Notes: generated by a model not told the origin, from the letters alone. 21,679 nt of DNA from JBCBKZ01 sp039026975 (GCA_039026975.1 JBCCLI010000071.1:1-21679), one strand, 5' to 3'. Numbered from the stretch's first letter, positions 6,044 to 14,902 are shown. Translations and numbers: made by a program.

Positions 6044-8635
6044 TTATCCTTCTTTATTTTCCTCTTCAGTAGTTTCACTTTTTGCTGCTGCTGGGGCTTC
6101 CGCTACTTCTTCTGCCTGGGCGTCTGGCTCTGAAGCTTCTGCTACTGGTGTTTCCTCTATTTCTACAGCTTCTTCTACACTTTCTGTTTCTGCTAGGCTT
6201 TGCTCTATGGTTACTTCCTCACTCGTTGGTGTTTCCACGCTTTCCGTCTCCACAGATTTTTCTTCCTTAACCACTTCCTCAGTAGCTGTTGCTTCCGCGC
6301 TGGGTGTTTCTGTTGCTTCCGCTACAGGTGTTTCTGCTGGAAGGGGAGCTACTTCTTCCTTGGGAGGATTTTTCAATAATTCATTCAGCTCTTTCAGCTT
6401 ATCTTTGAGCCCTACAATTACCTCTTTCTCCTTATCTATTTCCTGCTGGATTTGAGACCTCAAGGCATCTCCGGATTTTCCTTTAGAGATATACTGTATA
6501 TTGGTGCTATACTGATCCACCTTATCCTTGGACTGCTGTATTTTTTTGCGGAGCCTGCTAATATGGTTTTTTAGATGCCTGACTTTTTTGTCGGGATCAT
6601 TCATCATATTAAGAGATGCTTTCAGCTTAACATCCTTCAGCTCTTCTCTTTTAAGGGATAATTGGTTGAAGAAAGTATCTATTTCCTTTCTGAACTCGTC
6701 CCATATCTTATCTTTCTCCTTATAGGGAACTTTACCTATTTCTTTCCATTTAGCCTGTATGCCTTTAATTTGCTGGATGGCATCATCTACCTCGGTAGTA
6801 TTATCTTCTCTTAGGGCAACTACCTTTGAAATGAGCTCCTTCTTTTTATCCAGGTTGTCATATTCCTCTGAATGCTGAGAATGATAGTGCTTACGTCTAT
6901 TCTCAAAGAATGCATCACATGCCGCTCTAAATCTATTCCAAAGCTTATTAGAGTAGCGTTCAGGGACTGGGCCTATACTTTTCCATTCTTTCTGAAGCTC
7001 CTTTAATTCTCTGGCAGCTGTATCCCAATCCATAGAAGCGGAGAGGGCTTCCGCTTTTTCTACCATTCCTCGCTTAACCTCCAGGTTAGCAGCTCTCTCC
7101 TCATCAAGTTTCTTAAAGAAAGCAGCCTTATTAGAGAAAAAGGCATTACATACCTCTCTGTACTTATGCCAAAGTTCTCCGTTTATGCTTTTAGGAGCCT
7201 GACCGAGTGCTTTCCACTCATCTTGGTGTACCCGTAGTTCAGCTGTAGCCTCATTCCACTTCCGAGGCTTTTCTGCTGTGAAGGTGGCAAATGGAAGCAT
7301 TTTCTCCAGTATGCCTTTCTTCTTCTCTCCATTTTCTTCCCTGGAGGCCTCCATATGTTTCTGGAACACCTGCCTTACTTCGAAAAACTTATCTATGGCT
7401 TCTCTGTATTGGGTATTAACCCTATCCATATCTTCTCTAGGCACGTGTCCCACAGAGCGCCACTGCCTTTGCAGTTCTGTAAGCTGGTCCATGCGCACCT
7501 TCCACACATCTGGATTTAGCTGCTCTTCTTCACTCGGGATGAGGTTACCAGCCTCCAAGATAAGCCGATCTTTTTCCTGAAGGTTGATCTTTCTATCATA
7601 TTCCATCATCTCCCTATGCATCTCGCGGAGACGATAAAATTCATCCAGGGAGCGTCTGTATTGTTGGTATAATTCTTCTACTTCTGCTTTGGGGACATGA
7701 CCTATGCCCTTCCAAGCTTCCTGAATATCCCTTACTTCATTAATGCGAGTAGCATCTTTACTCTCTACAATTACTTTCAGGGCTTCTAGTAACTCTTTCT
7801 TTTTATGAGAATTTTGGACTTTCTCCTTTTCAAAGACAGCTTGTTGGCTGTTGCGCTTCTCATTAAACTGATTTAGTGCAAAACGGAAGTTTTCAACCAA
7901 GTCATTTGGCATTTCTGTAGTAGCAGATAAGCCATCAAAAGTCCGTTTGATGAGACCTACTTTGGGAGAGAAAGGCTTTACATCCTCTTGTTGGTGGAAG
8001 TACAGGAGGGCCTGAATCATATCCTCAGGGGTCACCTCTGTCATATGCTCAGCCTCTTTCTCTTTATCTTCCAGTGCCTGGTCTAACTTACTTAGGACAG
8101 TATTACTGACCAGAATTTCTTCTACCGTGCTTACATGGGCCACACCACTGACTTCTTCCTCTGCTGAAACGGCCCCTTCTTCAGTTGGAATAGTAGGCTC
8201 TGCTGGCTGGCTTTCTTCAACAGTAAGCTCACCAGCTGTTTCCTCTGCTGAGGAAGCTTCCAGAGCTACAGTTTCCTGAGCTACAGCTACTTCTGCCTCC
8301 GTTATTGGCTTCTCTATGTCTGCAGGAACACTTTCAGGGGTTTCTTCTACTACCTGCTGTTCTACTACCTCCTCTACAGCGGAAACAGCTTCCTCTTCTA
8401 CTGCTTCTGCAGGAGGGTCTACTGTAGTATCATCCTGAGGAGGAGCCGTATCTACAGATTCGGCTGTCGCTTCTATTTCAGATTCTACAGCAGTAGGTAC
8501 ATCAGAGGGTGCTTCTGGTGTAGGTTGGCTAGGAGTGATTTCCGCGTTTGGGGAAGTTTCCTGTGTGGTTTGGTCTTGTTCCACTGAGTCTTCAGGGTGC
8601 TCATCCGGAAGGATGTGCATTTCATTTGCAAACAT
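6044..8635 (-). CDS. DUF349 repeat protein with acidic low-complexity tails
   Basis: An 863-residue, predicted cytoplasmic protein containing five DUF349 repeats, recognisable by W-K/R-x-[IVL]-G-x-[VA]-P centred at residues 308, 392, 474, 551 and 630 (for example WKGIGHVP, WRSVGHVP, WKALGQAP). Each is followed by a helix ending in a FF or FY pair. A coiled coil follows at about 685-755. The first 170 and last 110 residues are almost entirely E, A, V, T, S and P with no hydrophobic core, so they are probably disordered. No enzyme motif is present. Relatives are widespread in Bacteroidota and have no established biochemical role. It lies 183 bases downstream of lysS on the same strand and may be cotranscribed or use its own promoter. 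The start is the first in-frame ATG; M6 is possible. Confidence 0.9.
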   Translation of the reverse strand: MFANEMHILPDEHPEDSVEQDQTTQETSPNAEITPSQPTPEAPSDVPTAVESEIEATAESVDTAPPQDDTTVDPPAEAVEEEAVSAVEEVVEQQVVEETPESVPADIEKPITEAEVAVAQETVALEASSAEETAGELTVEESQPAEPTIPTEEGAVSAEEEVSGVAHVSTVEEILVSNTVLSKLDQALEDKEKEAEHMTEVTPEDMIQALLYFHQQEDVKPFSPKVGLIKRTFDGLSATTEMPNDLVENFRFALNQFNEKRNSQQAVFEKEKVQNSHKKKELLEALKVIVESKDATRINEVRDIQEAWKGIGHVPKAEVEELYQQYRRSLDEFYRLREMHREMMEYDRKINLQEKDRLILEAGNLIPSEEEQLNPDVWKVRMDQLTELQRQWRSVGHVPREDMDRVNTQYREAIDKFFEVRQVFQKHMEASREENGEKKKGILEKMLPFATFTAEKPRKWNEATAELRVHQDEWKALGQAPKSINGELWHKYREVCNAFFSNKAAFFKKLDEERAANLEVKRGMVEKAEALSASMDWDTAARELKELQKEWKSIGPVPERYSNKLWNRFRAACDAFFENRRKHYHSQHSEEYDNLDKKKELISKVVALREDNTTEVDDAIQQIKGIQAKWKEIGKVPYKEKDKIWDEFRKEIDTFFNQLSLKREELKDVKLKASLNMMNDPDKKVRHLKNHISRLRKKIQQSKDKVDQYSTNIQYISKGKSGDALRSQIQQEIDKEKEVIVGLKDKLKELNELLKNPPKEEVAPLPAETPVAEATETPSAEATATEEVVKEEKSVETESVETPTSEEVTIEQSLAETESVEEAVEIEETPVAEASEPDAQAEEVAEAPAAAKSETTEEENKEG

Positions 8636-8715
8636 GAGAATAACCTTTCAGAGTGTTAGATGTGGTACGCAAAACCATGGACTGTTTTCATGATTAAGGT
8701 TCCTGGTTCAACACG

Positions 8716-8750
8716 ATAAAAATAATAGAATATTTAGGATTACTAATCAA
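8716..8750 (-). promoter_or_regulatory. Candidate Bacteroidota-type promoter for the DUF349 gene
   Basis: Read on the minus strand, TTG (8748-8750) is followed by 20 bases and then TATTATTTTT (from 8727 downward). This approximates the TTG / TAnnTTTG arrangement of housekeeping promoters in this phylum. It lies about 80 bases upstream of the DUF349 start in an AT-rich gap. The match is partial and judged by eye. Confidence 0.3.
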
Positions 8751-8818
8751 TCTAATTAAAATATGCTGGATTTCCTAAGTGCCTGTATATGAAGAAAATC
8801 GCATAAAATCTTTACTCA

Positions 8819-10543
8819 TTAAGCATCTGCCCAAGATAGAACTTCTTCCCTTTTAGGATTAGTAAGTCCTAACTTTAGTTTCTTGTTAATGCTGCACATA
8901 TCCTGGAATACTTTATTCAAATTTGCCTCCCTCAGGGCACCCACAGTTAGGATTCCTGATCTGTATAATAATTCTACCCATTCTTTCTGCACACCTATGG
9001 CTTCAAACTCCGCTACAGTAGAGATTTCTTGCTTCTGTTCGGGTTTCATCTGTGGAAAGAACAGCACATCTTGAATGGAAGAAGAATTTGTAAGTATCAT
9101 CGAGAGCCTATCAATTCCTATTCCCAAGCCAGCTGTTGGCGGGAGTCCATAAGATAATGCCCTAAGGTAGTCCTCGTCCAGCACCATAGCCTCATCATCT
9201 CCTCTCTTTCCCAGCTCCATTTGGGCTTCGAATCTCTCCCGTTGATCTAATGGATCATTTAGCTCAGAGAATGCATTACATAATTCCTTGCTATTACAAA
9301 TCAGCTCGAAACGCTCTACCAGCCCCTCCTTACTCCTATGCTTCTTGGCTAAAGGACTCATCTCTACAGGATAATCCATGATGAAGGTAGGCTGAATGAG
9401 ATTGGGTTCTACCTTCTCTCCAAAAATCTCATCTATAATTTTTCCGCTAGCCATGGTATCATCCAGGGGGACCTCTAGTTCAGCCGCTACGGTTCTTAAC
9501 TCCTCCTCTTCCATTTCAGAAATATCTACGCCCGTATACTCCTGTATGGATTCATACATGGTATATCGCTTATATGGGCGGCCGAAATTGATCAGGTTTT
9601 CCCCTACTTGTAATTCGTCTTTCCCATGAACCGCTCTCACGATGTAGGAAATCATTTCTTCCACCAGGTCCATCATCCACATATAATCCTTATAGGCTAC
9701 ATACAGCTCCATCTGGGTAAATTCCGGATTATGGAATCTGGACATCCCTTCATTTCTGAAATCCTTGGAGAATTCATACACTCCCTCAAATCCCCCTACA
9801 ATGAGCCTCTTCAAGTACAGCTCATTAGCTATCCGTAGATAGAGGGTCATATCCAGGGTATTATGATGTGTTTTAAATGGCCTGGCAGCTGCCCCCCCAT
9901 ATAAAGGCTGAAGAATAGGGGTCTCCACTTCCAGATAGGTCTTCTCATTCAGGAAGTTTCTCATAGCCTGAACTATTTTTGTGCGCTGAATGAAGGTGTT
10001 TCTAACCTCAGGATGCACAATCATATCCAGGTAGCGCATGCGGTAACGCTGTTCCTTGTCCGTAAGGGTATCATATAGCTTACCTTCCGTTTCCTTGGGG
10101 AAAGGGATGGGCTTAATGATCTTGGATAGAATGGTAAATTCTTTTACATGTAAGGTGATTTCTCCTGTTTTTGTCAAAAACACAAAGCCACTCACCCCTA
10201 CAATATCTCCTAAGGAAGTAAGCTTTTTATAAACTTGATTATATAGGGTTTTATCGTCTCCAGGACATAGCTCATCACGCTGAAAATACAGCTGTATTTT
10301 CCCATGGGCATCCTGCAATTCTGCAAAAGATGCCTTTCCCATATCACGCTTACTGGTGATTCTACCCGCAAGACGTATGCCTTCATATCCTTCTTTACCT
10401 TCCGTAAATCCTTCCTTGATTTGTTGGGTGGTACTATTGACCTCAAAGGTCTCAGAAGGATAAGGATCAATCCCTAGTTCTTGTAATCGCTTAAGTTCAT
10501 CTCGCCTTTGTAATTCCTGATCTGAAGGGAAAAGTTCAAACAT
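8819..10543 (-). CDS. lysS: Lysine--tRNA ligase, class II (LysRS)
   Basis: A 574-residue cytoplasmic enzyme that charges tRNA-Lys with lysine using ATP. The N-terminal OB-fold anticodon-binding domain (about 55-140, IRLAGRITSKRDMGKASFAEL) is followed by the class II catalytic core. The core has motif 1 (around 187-212, ending YLEVETPIL), motif 2 (YEFSKDFRNEGMSRFHNPEFT, 256-276, with the conserved FRNEG) and motif 3 (GLGIGIDRLSMIL, 472-484). All key catalytic stretches are present. After the usual end near FFPQMKPE (495-502) there is an extra 65-70-residue tail, EFEAIGVQKEW to VLSWADA, which is commonly seen in Bacteroidota LysS and may form a helix-hairpin-helix-like unit; its role is unknown. 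The start ATG at 10543 gives the typical MFELFPSDQE opening. It is transcribed away from the FIST operon. Confidence 0.97.
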   Translation of the reverse strand: MFELFPSDQELQRRDELKRLQELGIDPYPSETFEVNSTTQQIKEGFTEGKEGYEGIRLAGRITSKRDMGKASFAELQDAHGKIQLYFQRDELCPGDDKTLYNQVYKKLTSLGDIVGVSGFVFLTKTGEITLHVKEFTILSKIIKPIPFPKETEGKLYDTLTDKEQRYRMRYLDMIVHPEVRNTFIQRTKIVQAMRNFLNEKTYLEVETPILQPLYGGAAARPFKTHHNTLDMTLYLRIANELYLKRLIVGGFEGVYEFSKDFRNEGMSRFHNPEFTQMELYVAYKDYMWMMDLVEEMISYIVRAVHGKDELQVGENLINFGRPYKRYTMYESIQEYTGVDISEMEEEELRTVAAELEVPLDDTMASGKIIDEIFGEKVEPNLIQPTFIMDYPVEMSPLAKKHRSKEGLVERFELICNSKELCNAFSELNDPLDQRERFEAQMELGKRGDDEAMVLDEDYLRALSYGLPPTAGLGIGIDRLSMILTNSSSIQDVLFFPQMKPEQKQEISTVAEFEAIGVQKEWVELLYRSGILTVGALREANLNKVFQDMCSINKKLKLGLTNPKREEVLSWADA

Positions 10544-10710
10544 GTAAATAGCTTAAAACATCAAAGTATGTATAACAAACGGAAGGGGAAGCTGTCTGTT
10601 GTGAACAAAAGAAAATGTTATCCGCATCCAGGGCTTAGGCCTGCCTTCTGTTTCATAATCGCTGTAAATCTAGGCTAAGAATCTGCTAAAGGCAACCCAC
10701 AATTAAGAGG

Positions 10711-10740
10711 TAGGAGGACAGCCGGTAATCGGTCCTCTTG
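10711..10740. repeat. Hairpin (inverted repeat) in the lysS/FIST intergenic region
   Basis: TAGGAGGAC (10711-10719) pairs with GTCCTCTTG (10732-10740) over nine base pairs, including two G-U pairs on the plus-strand transcript. A 12-base loop, AGCCGGTAATCG, itself contains a possible CCG/CGG pairing. No T-run follows on either strand, so a simple intrinsic terminator is unlikely. It could be part of a leader RNA of either divergent transcript. Confidence 0.4.
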
Positions 10741-10791
10741 TAAGGATATCTCCATAAAAAATAAGCAGGGTGTAATAGAAGAATATGTTTC

Positions 10792-10811
10792 AACTAGTAA
10801 GCTTACAAGTT
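10792..10811. promoter_or_regulatory. Near-perfect 20-base palindrome, candidate operator
   Basis: AACTAGTAAGCTTACAAGTT is self-complementary except for one base pair (positions 5 and 16 of the element). Its centre, GTAAGCTTAC, is a perfect 10-base palindrome. It ends 35 bases before the ATG of the FIST operon, a position suited to an operator for a dimeric regulator. It does not resemble the direct-repeat sites usually bound by LytTR proteins, so the regulator is unknown. Confidence 0.4.
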
Positions 10812-10846
10812 TGCTGTTATGTTGGAATGTTTAAGATTAGTAATGT

Positions 10847-11962
10847 ATGATTGATAAAATAATCCATAAACCTACCGCTAGCCAGATAGTTTCAGCTGCC
10901 AAAAAGGGAATCGGCCAGCAAAAACTGACAGCACTTATCCTGCTGGGAGAGGAGGCAGAGATAGAGGTAGAAGGCTTAATCTCAGGCTTAAATGCAGAAG
11001 GAGTGAGTTTTCTGGGAGGTATTTTTCCAGGAGTCATTTACCAAACTGCCAAATACACAGATGCATGTGTGATAAAATTTCTCAACACTGTAGATACCCC
11101 TACCGTCATTCCCGATATCAGCAAACATGAGGGAGATTGGTTAGCTCTTCCAGAGGGGACTACCTCAAGACCTACAGTCTTAATGTTAGTGGATGGACTT
11201 TCTCCTAACATAGGACAGTTTCTTGCCTACATGCATAACAGGTGGGGAAATGCTGTTCATTATCTGGGAGGTGGGGCAGGATCATTAAGTCTACAGCCAC
11301 TTCCTTGTATCCTCACTAAAGAAGGGGCTCTCCAGAATGCCGCAGTGCTCGCCTTGCTGGATAAGCAGGTAAAACTAGGCGTAAAGCACGGATGGAGAAG
11401 GATTATGGGTCCTTTTGTAGCTACGGATACTGAAAATACTGTCATTAAGGAACTCAACTGGCAGAATGCTTTTGAAGTCTACAAGCAGGTAGTAGAAACT
11501 AATGGGGGAGGGACCATAACAAGAGAAAATTTCTTTGATATAGCTAAAGGCTATCCTTTTGGATTGACTAAAGAAGGGGAAGAGGATGTGGTCAGAGATC
11601 CTATTACTGTAAATGAGCATGGACACCTTATATGCGTGGGTGAGGTTCCTAAAAATTCTGTCCTTAACATCTTAAAAGGAGATAAGGAATCTCTTGTTTC
11701 TTCTGCAGCTGAAGCGGCCAGAACTTGTATGTCCGAGGGAGTGGGCCAGCAGGATATACTTATGATAGATTGTATTTCTAGGGTACTTTTTTTAGGAGAC
11801 GACTTTAAAAAAGAACTAGAAGCTGTCCAGGAAGAAATCCAGTTGAAAGGGAAAGATTCTGTCTTTTCTGGTGCTCTGACTCTTGGAGAAATTTCTTCTT
11901 ACGGAGAAAACAGACTGGAATTTTTCAATAAGACCATAGTGATGGGAATGATGTATGGATAA
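10847..11962 (+). CDS. FIST-domain sensory protein (FIST_N + FIST_C), possibly NosP-like
   Basis: A 371-residue cytoplasmic protein without signal peptide or membrane helix. It has the length and layout of stand-alone FIST proteins. The FIST_N part (about 25-215) includes FLGGIFPGVIY (55-65), LGGGAGSLSL (140-149) and VKHGWRRIMGPFV (179-191). The FIST_C part (about 216-370) ends in SGALTLGEISSYG followed by EFFNKTIVMGMMYG. FIST domains are small-molecule sensors. One subgroup, NosP, binds heme and nitric oxide and regulates a histidine kinase encoded beside it. The histidines here, including H181 in the HGW motif, are possible ligands, but I cannot show heme binding. The gene overlaps the hybrid kinase gene by eight bases, so it almost certainly supplies that kinase's input. 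The ATG at 10847 is the first in frame. Confidence 0.9.
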   Translation: MIDKIIHKPTASQIVSAAKKGIGQQKLTALILLGEEAEIEVEGLISGLNAEGVSFLGGIFPGVIYQTAKYTDACVIKFLNTVDTPTVIPDISKHEGDWLALPEGTTSRPTVLMLVDGLSPNIGQFLAYMHNRWGNAVHYLGGGAGSLSLQPLPCILTKEGALQNAAVLALLDKQVKLGVKHGWRRIMGPFVATDTENTVIKELNWQNAFEVYKQVVETNGGGTITRENFFDIAKGYPFGLTKEGEEDVVRDPITVNEHGHLICVGEVPKNSVLNILKGDKESLVSSAAEAARTCMSEGVGQQDILMIDCISRVLFLGDDFKKELEAVQEEIQLKGKDSVFSGALTLGEISSYGENRLEFFNKTIVMGMMYG

Positions 11963-14069
11963 GATAAGTGCTGATATAGTACATGATATTTCTCTACTGT
12001 ATGAACTATCTCTCTCTGTGGGGCAGTCTTTGAATTTCCATGATAATGCTGATATGTTTCTCCAAACCCTTATCAGCAGGAAAAATCTGGCATTTGCTTC
12101 AGTATGGTTAAAGGCACCATATACCCAGGGAAAAGAAAATGAGGTCTATGAATTGGCCTATGCACATCCTGAGCATAGGGTAGTGCAGACCAGAGTCTCT
12201 AAAGAGGCTCCTATTCTTGGGAGAATTCAAATGGAGGATTTCTTTTCTTTTCAAGTAAAGGAGGAAAACCAGGTTTTCATTCATGAGAAAGATATCACCC
12301 AAGGTGCTTACGCGGTCCTTAAGTTAGGGAATATAGGTTTCTTAAAACTATATGCCTTTAGGGGGGAGCATGCGTTTGAAGGAGGATTTTTGCATAAGCT
12401 TCAGCATGTCATTCATAAATTTACAGTTTCCCTGGAAGGCTGCCTTGCCTACCAAAGACTCATTAATGAAATCCGTGAAAGGAAGCAGATAGCTAAAGAG
12501 CTGATCAGGTCTCAGGAGGTGGTAGAGCAGTTTTATGCTAATGTCAGTCATGAAATCAGGACCCCCCTGAACGGGATGTTGGGTATGATGAACCTATTGT
12601 TGGATACGGGTCTGGATGCTATCCAGCAAGAGTATGTAGCTGACATGAAGTTTTCCAGTAAAAATCTGTTGGCTATTCTCAATGATATTTTAGACTATTC
12701 TAAACTAAAGGAAAAAAGCCTGGAGCTGGAACAAATTTCTTTTAGCCTTCAGGAGCTGCTCCGAAATATTTATAAAACAGGTAAAGCAAAAGCCAGAGAG
12801 AAAAACCTAAAAATTAAACTTCAGCTTGACTTTGAGCTTCCGGAGTATGTAAGGGCTGACTCCCTGAGATTAAGCCAGATTCTCAATAATCTCATGGATA
12901 ATGCCATCAAGTTTACAGAGCAAGGAGAAGTCCATTTATCTGTTTCTCTGCTCTCAACCGAAAATGGCCTACATAACATCCACTTTTCTGTGAAAGATAG
13001 TGGGATAGGAATTCCAGAAAAATCTCTGCCATACATCTTTGATAACTTTGTCCAGGCTAGCAAGGAAACTACCCGGAAATACGGGGGCTCAGGCCTGGGT
13101 CTATCTATTGTGAAGTTGTTAGTGGATTTAATGGAAGGAAATATTACAGTAGATAGCAAGCTTGGGGAGGGATCTGAATTTCATGTAATCCTACCCTTTA
13201 GGGAATCTGCTTCCCCTGAAGAAGTGAACCAGGAACATGGAAGGGAAGGAGAACTACAGGAGTTGGATCTTCAGGGCATACGGGTGCTGGTAGTAGAGGA
13301 TATGCGCATTAATCAGAAAGTGCTAGAGCATATGCTCGGTAAATGGAATGCTGTGGTAAGCATAGCTGATAATGGGAAAAAAGGGATTGAGAAAGTACAG
13401 GCAGAAGACTTTGATATTATTCTGATGGACATCCAAATGCCTGAGATGGATGGCTTAGCGGCTACACATGCGATCCGAAATACCTTAAGTCCCCCCAAAA
13501 GTAAGATTCCCATTATAGCCTTAACAGCTTCTTCTCATATAAAGGTAAAAGAGAAAGTGCTCTCAGTGGGCATGAATGCCTTTGTGATTAAACCCTTTGA
13601 GCCTGCCAGGCTGTATTCCCTCATCAAGTTTTATGCAGCTAAAAGTACGGTGCCTACAGGGATCCTAAGTGGAGGAGGAGAGCAACTGCCTTCTTCCACT
13701 CAGGAAGCGCCCCTTTCCAAGCTGGACTTCAGCTACTTAAAAGAATTAGGGCAGGGAGACTCAGAGTTTATCGTGGGGATGCTCCAGCTGTTTATAGAAC
13801 AGACGCCCATAGAGCTACAACAATTAGAGAAAAATATTAAGGAGGAGGACTGGGCCATGGTAAAAAAACAGGCCCATAAACTGAAGTACCCCTTTAGTAG
13901 CATAGGAAGACGAGACATCAGCGACTTACTAGGAGAAATGGAAATGATACCAGAACAGGATCCTGATAAGGGCCAGATCCAGGCATGGAAAGAAAGGATC
14001 ACCCAGGAGGCAGATGTAACAATGAAGGAAATTGTGAATCAATGTGAATTCATAGTAACAAAATCTTGA
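11955..14069 (+). CDS. Hybrid histidine kinase (GAF-like, HisKA, HATPase, REC, HPt)
   Basis: A 704-residue cytoplasmic hybrid kinase. Residues 1-165 form a GAF-like sensor region, and a coiled linker (about 165-195) leads to HisKA with the phospho-acceptor H199 (ANVSHEIRTPLNGMLG). The HATPase domain shows the N box (LMDNAIKFT, N316), G1 (DSGIGIP, 348-354) and G2 (GGSGLGLSIVKLL, 377-389). A receiver domain (about 442-560) carries acidic E448/D449, the acceptor D492 (LMDIQMPEMDG), T524 and K546. A C-terminal HPt domain (about 590-685) has H641 in AHKLKYPF. All catalytic residues needed for an internal H-D-H relay are present. There are no membrane helices, so input must come from the cytosol, most simply from the overlapping upstream FIST protein. 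Its stop is two bases before the ATG of the response regulator. Confidence 0.95.
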   Translation: MDKISADIVHDISLLYELSLSVGQSLNFHDNADMFLQTLISRKNLAFASVWLKAPYTQGKENEVYELAYAHPEHRVVQTRVSKEAPILGRIQMEDFFSFQVKEENQVFIHEKDITQGAYAVLKLGNIGFLKLYAFRGEHAFEGGFLHKLQHVIHKFTVSLEGCLAYQRLINEIRERKQIAKELIRSQEVVEQFYANVSHEIRTPLNGMLGMMNLLLDTGLDAIQQEYVADMKFSSKNLLAILNDILDYSKLKEKSLELEQISFSLQELLRNIYKTGKAKAREKNLKIKLQLDFELPEYVRADSLRLSQILNNLMDNAIKFTEQGEVHLSVSLLSTENGLHNIHFSVKDSGIGIPEKSLPYIFDNFVQASKETTRKYGGSGLGLSIVKLLVDLMEGNITVDSKLGEGSEFHVILPFRESASPEEVNQEHGREGELQELDLQGIRVLVVEDMRINQKVLEHMLGKWNAVVSIADNGKKGIEKVQAEDFDIILMDIQMPEMDGLAATHAIRNTLSPPKSKIPIIALTASSHIKVKEKVLSVGMNAFVIKPFEPARLYSLIKFYAAKSTVPTGILSGGGEQLPSSTQEAPLSKLDFSYLKELGQGDSEFIVGMLQLFIEQTPIELQQLEKNIKEEDWAMVKKQAHKLKYPFSSIGRRDISDLLGEMEMIPEQDPDKGQIQAWKERITQEADVTMKEIVNQCEFIVTKS

Positions 14070-14071
14070 CC

Positions 14072-14767
14072 ATGAGTACGGAATTATCTTGTATGATAGT
14101 AGATGATGAGAAAATTTCAGTTCATGTGCTGTCTTATCTTATCAAAAACCACCATAAATTACGGCTGGATCAAGTATGTAATAATGCCACGGAAGCTGCG
14201 GAAGTGCTGAGTAGGGAAGAGGTGGATATAGTATTTCTAGATGTAGAAATGCCCGGGAATAATGGACTATCACTCATTCCGATGATGAGTCCTCAGCAGG
14301 TCATCTTAATCTCTTCAAATCACCAGTATGCCTTGGACGGGTTTAACTTTCAAGTGGTTGATTTCTTACTAAAGCCAATCTCTTCAGATAGATTCCAACA
14401 GGCCATAGAGAAGTTTGAACAAAATACCCCTAATAAAAAGGAAGTCGCTGGTAGAGAAGATCACCTATTTATAAAAGATAAGGGACTCTTAGTGAGAGTA
14501 AACTTTGAAGAGCTATATTGTTGTGAGGCTATGGGGGATTATATCAAATTGTATACTCCTGGTAGAAAATACACGGTTCATGCCACCTTGAAAAAGCTCT
14601 TGCTGAGGTTGCCCCAAGAAAAATTCTTACAGGTACATCGGTCTTTCATTGTTAATATGCAATTCATCAGTCTTATAGAGGAGAATACCATTACAGTAAA
14701 TGATTTGCTGATACCTGTGGGAAAATCTTACAGAAAGACCTTCCAGTTGAAACTGAATACCTTGTAG
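14072..14767 (+). CDS. LytTR-family response regulator transcription factor
   Basis: A 231-residue response regulator. The receiver domain (about 5-118) has the acidic pair D11-D12 (MIVDDEK), phospho-acceptor D57 (VFLDVEMPGNNG), S81 in the switch position (ILISS) and K101 (FLLKPISS). The LytTR DNA-binding domain (about 128-231) shows DHLFIKDKGLLVRV, the DYIKLYT strand and the FLQVHRSFIVNMQFI helix-turn segment typical of the family. It is the likely terminal acceptor of phosphate from the HPt domain of the preceding kinase. I place the start at the ATG (14072) rather than the TTG at 14066, which would overlap the kinase stop and add only two residues. Target promoters are not visible. No clear terminator follows before the outer-membrane gene 135 bases on. 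Confidence 0.95.
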   Translation: MSTELSCMIVDDEKISVHVLSYLIKNHHKLRLDQVCNNATEAAEVLSREEVDIVFLDVEMPGNNGLSLIPMMSPQQVILISSNHQYALDGFNFQVVDFLLKPISSDRFQQAIEKFEQNTPNKKEVAGREDHLFIKDKGLLVRVNFEELYCCEAMGDYIKLYTPGRKYTVHATLKKLLLRLPQEKFLQVHRSFIVNMQFISLIEENTITVNDLLIPVGKSYRKTFQLKLNTL

Positions 14768-14902
14768 CTTTTTAAGCTGCAAACCGTAGTATACATTTAA
14801 AAGTAGTATTCCTAAAGGCTTTTCCTGGCCGTAAAGTCCTAAAAAACACCCTTTCTGTATCTGATGGCTAATGATGGTATATCTCATACCTTTCAATATT
14901 AG

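Larger units (their letters stand above)
10544..10846. other. Divergent intergenic region between lysS and the FIST operon
   Basis: This 303-base region between divergent genes contains no tRNA or coding frame that I can support. Two structured elements stand out and are listed separately: a hairpin at 10711-10740 and a near-palindrome at 10792-10811. Near the lysS start, the minus strand carries TACTTTG, one base short of the Bacteroidota TAnnTTTG element, without a well-spaced TTG upstream of it. Confidence 0.5.

Noticed and set aside
6082..6725. Plus-strand open frames opposite the DUF349 gene, rich in L, S and V
   Set aside because: They are mirror images of the E/A/T/V-rich low-complexity coding sequence on the minus strand and have no start signals or recognisable domains.
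10544..10846. Possible tRNA or T-box-type element in the lysS upstream region
   Set aside because: I see no cloverleaf, no TTCRANNCC-like T-loop and no T-box consensus; the hairpin there does not fit either.
14066..14071. TTG start for the LytTR regulator overlapping the kinase stop
   Set aside because: The ATG at 14072 gives the normal MSTELSCMIVDD opening, and the TTG adds only two residues.
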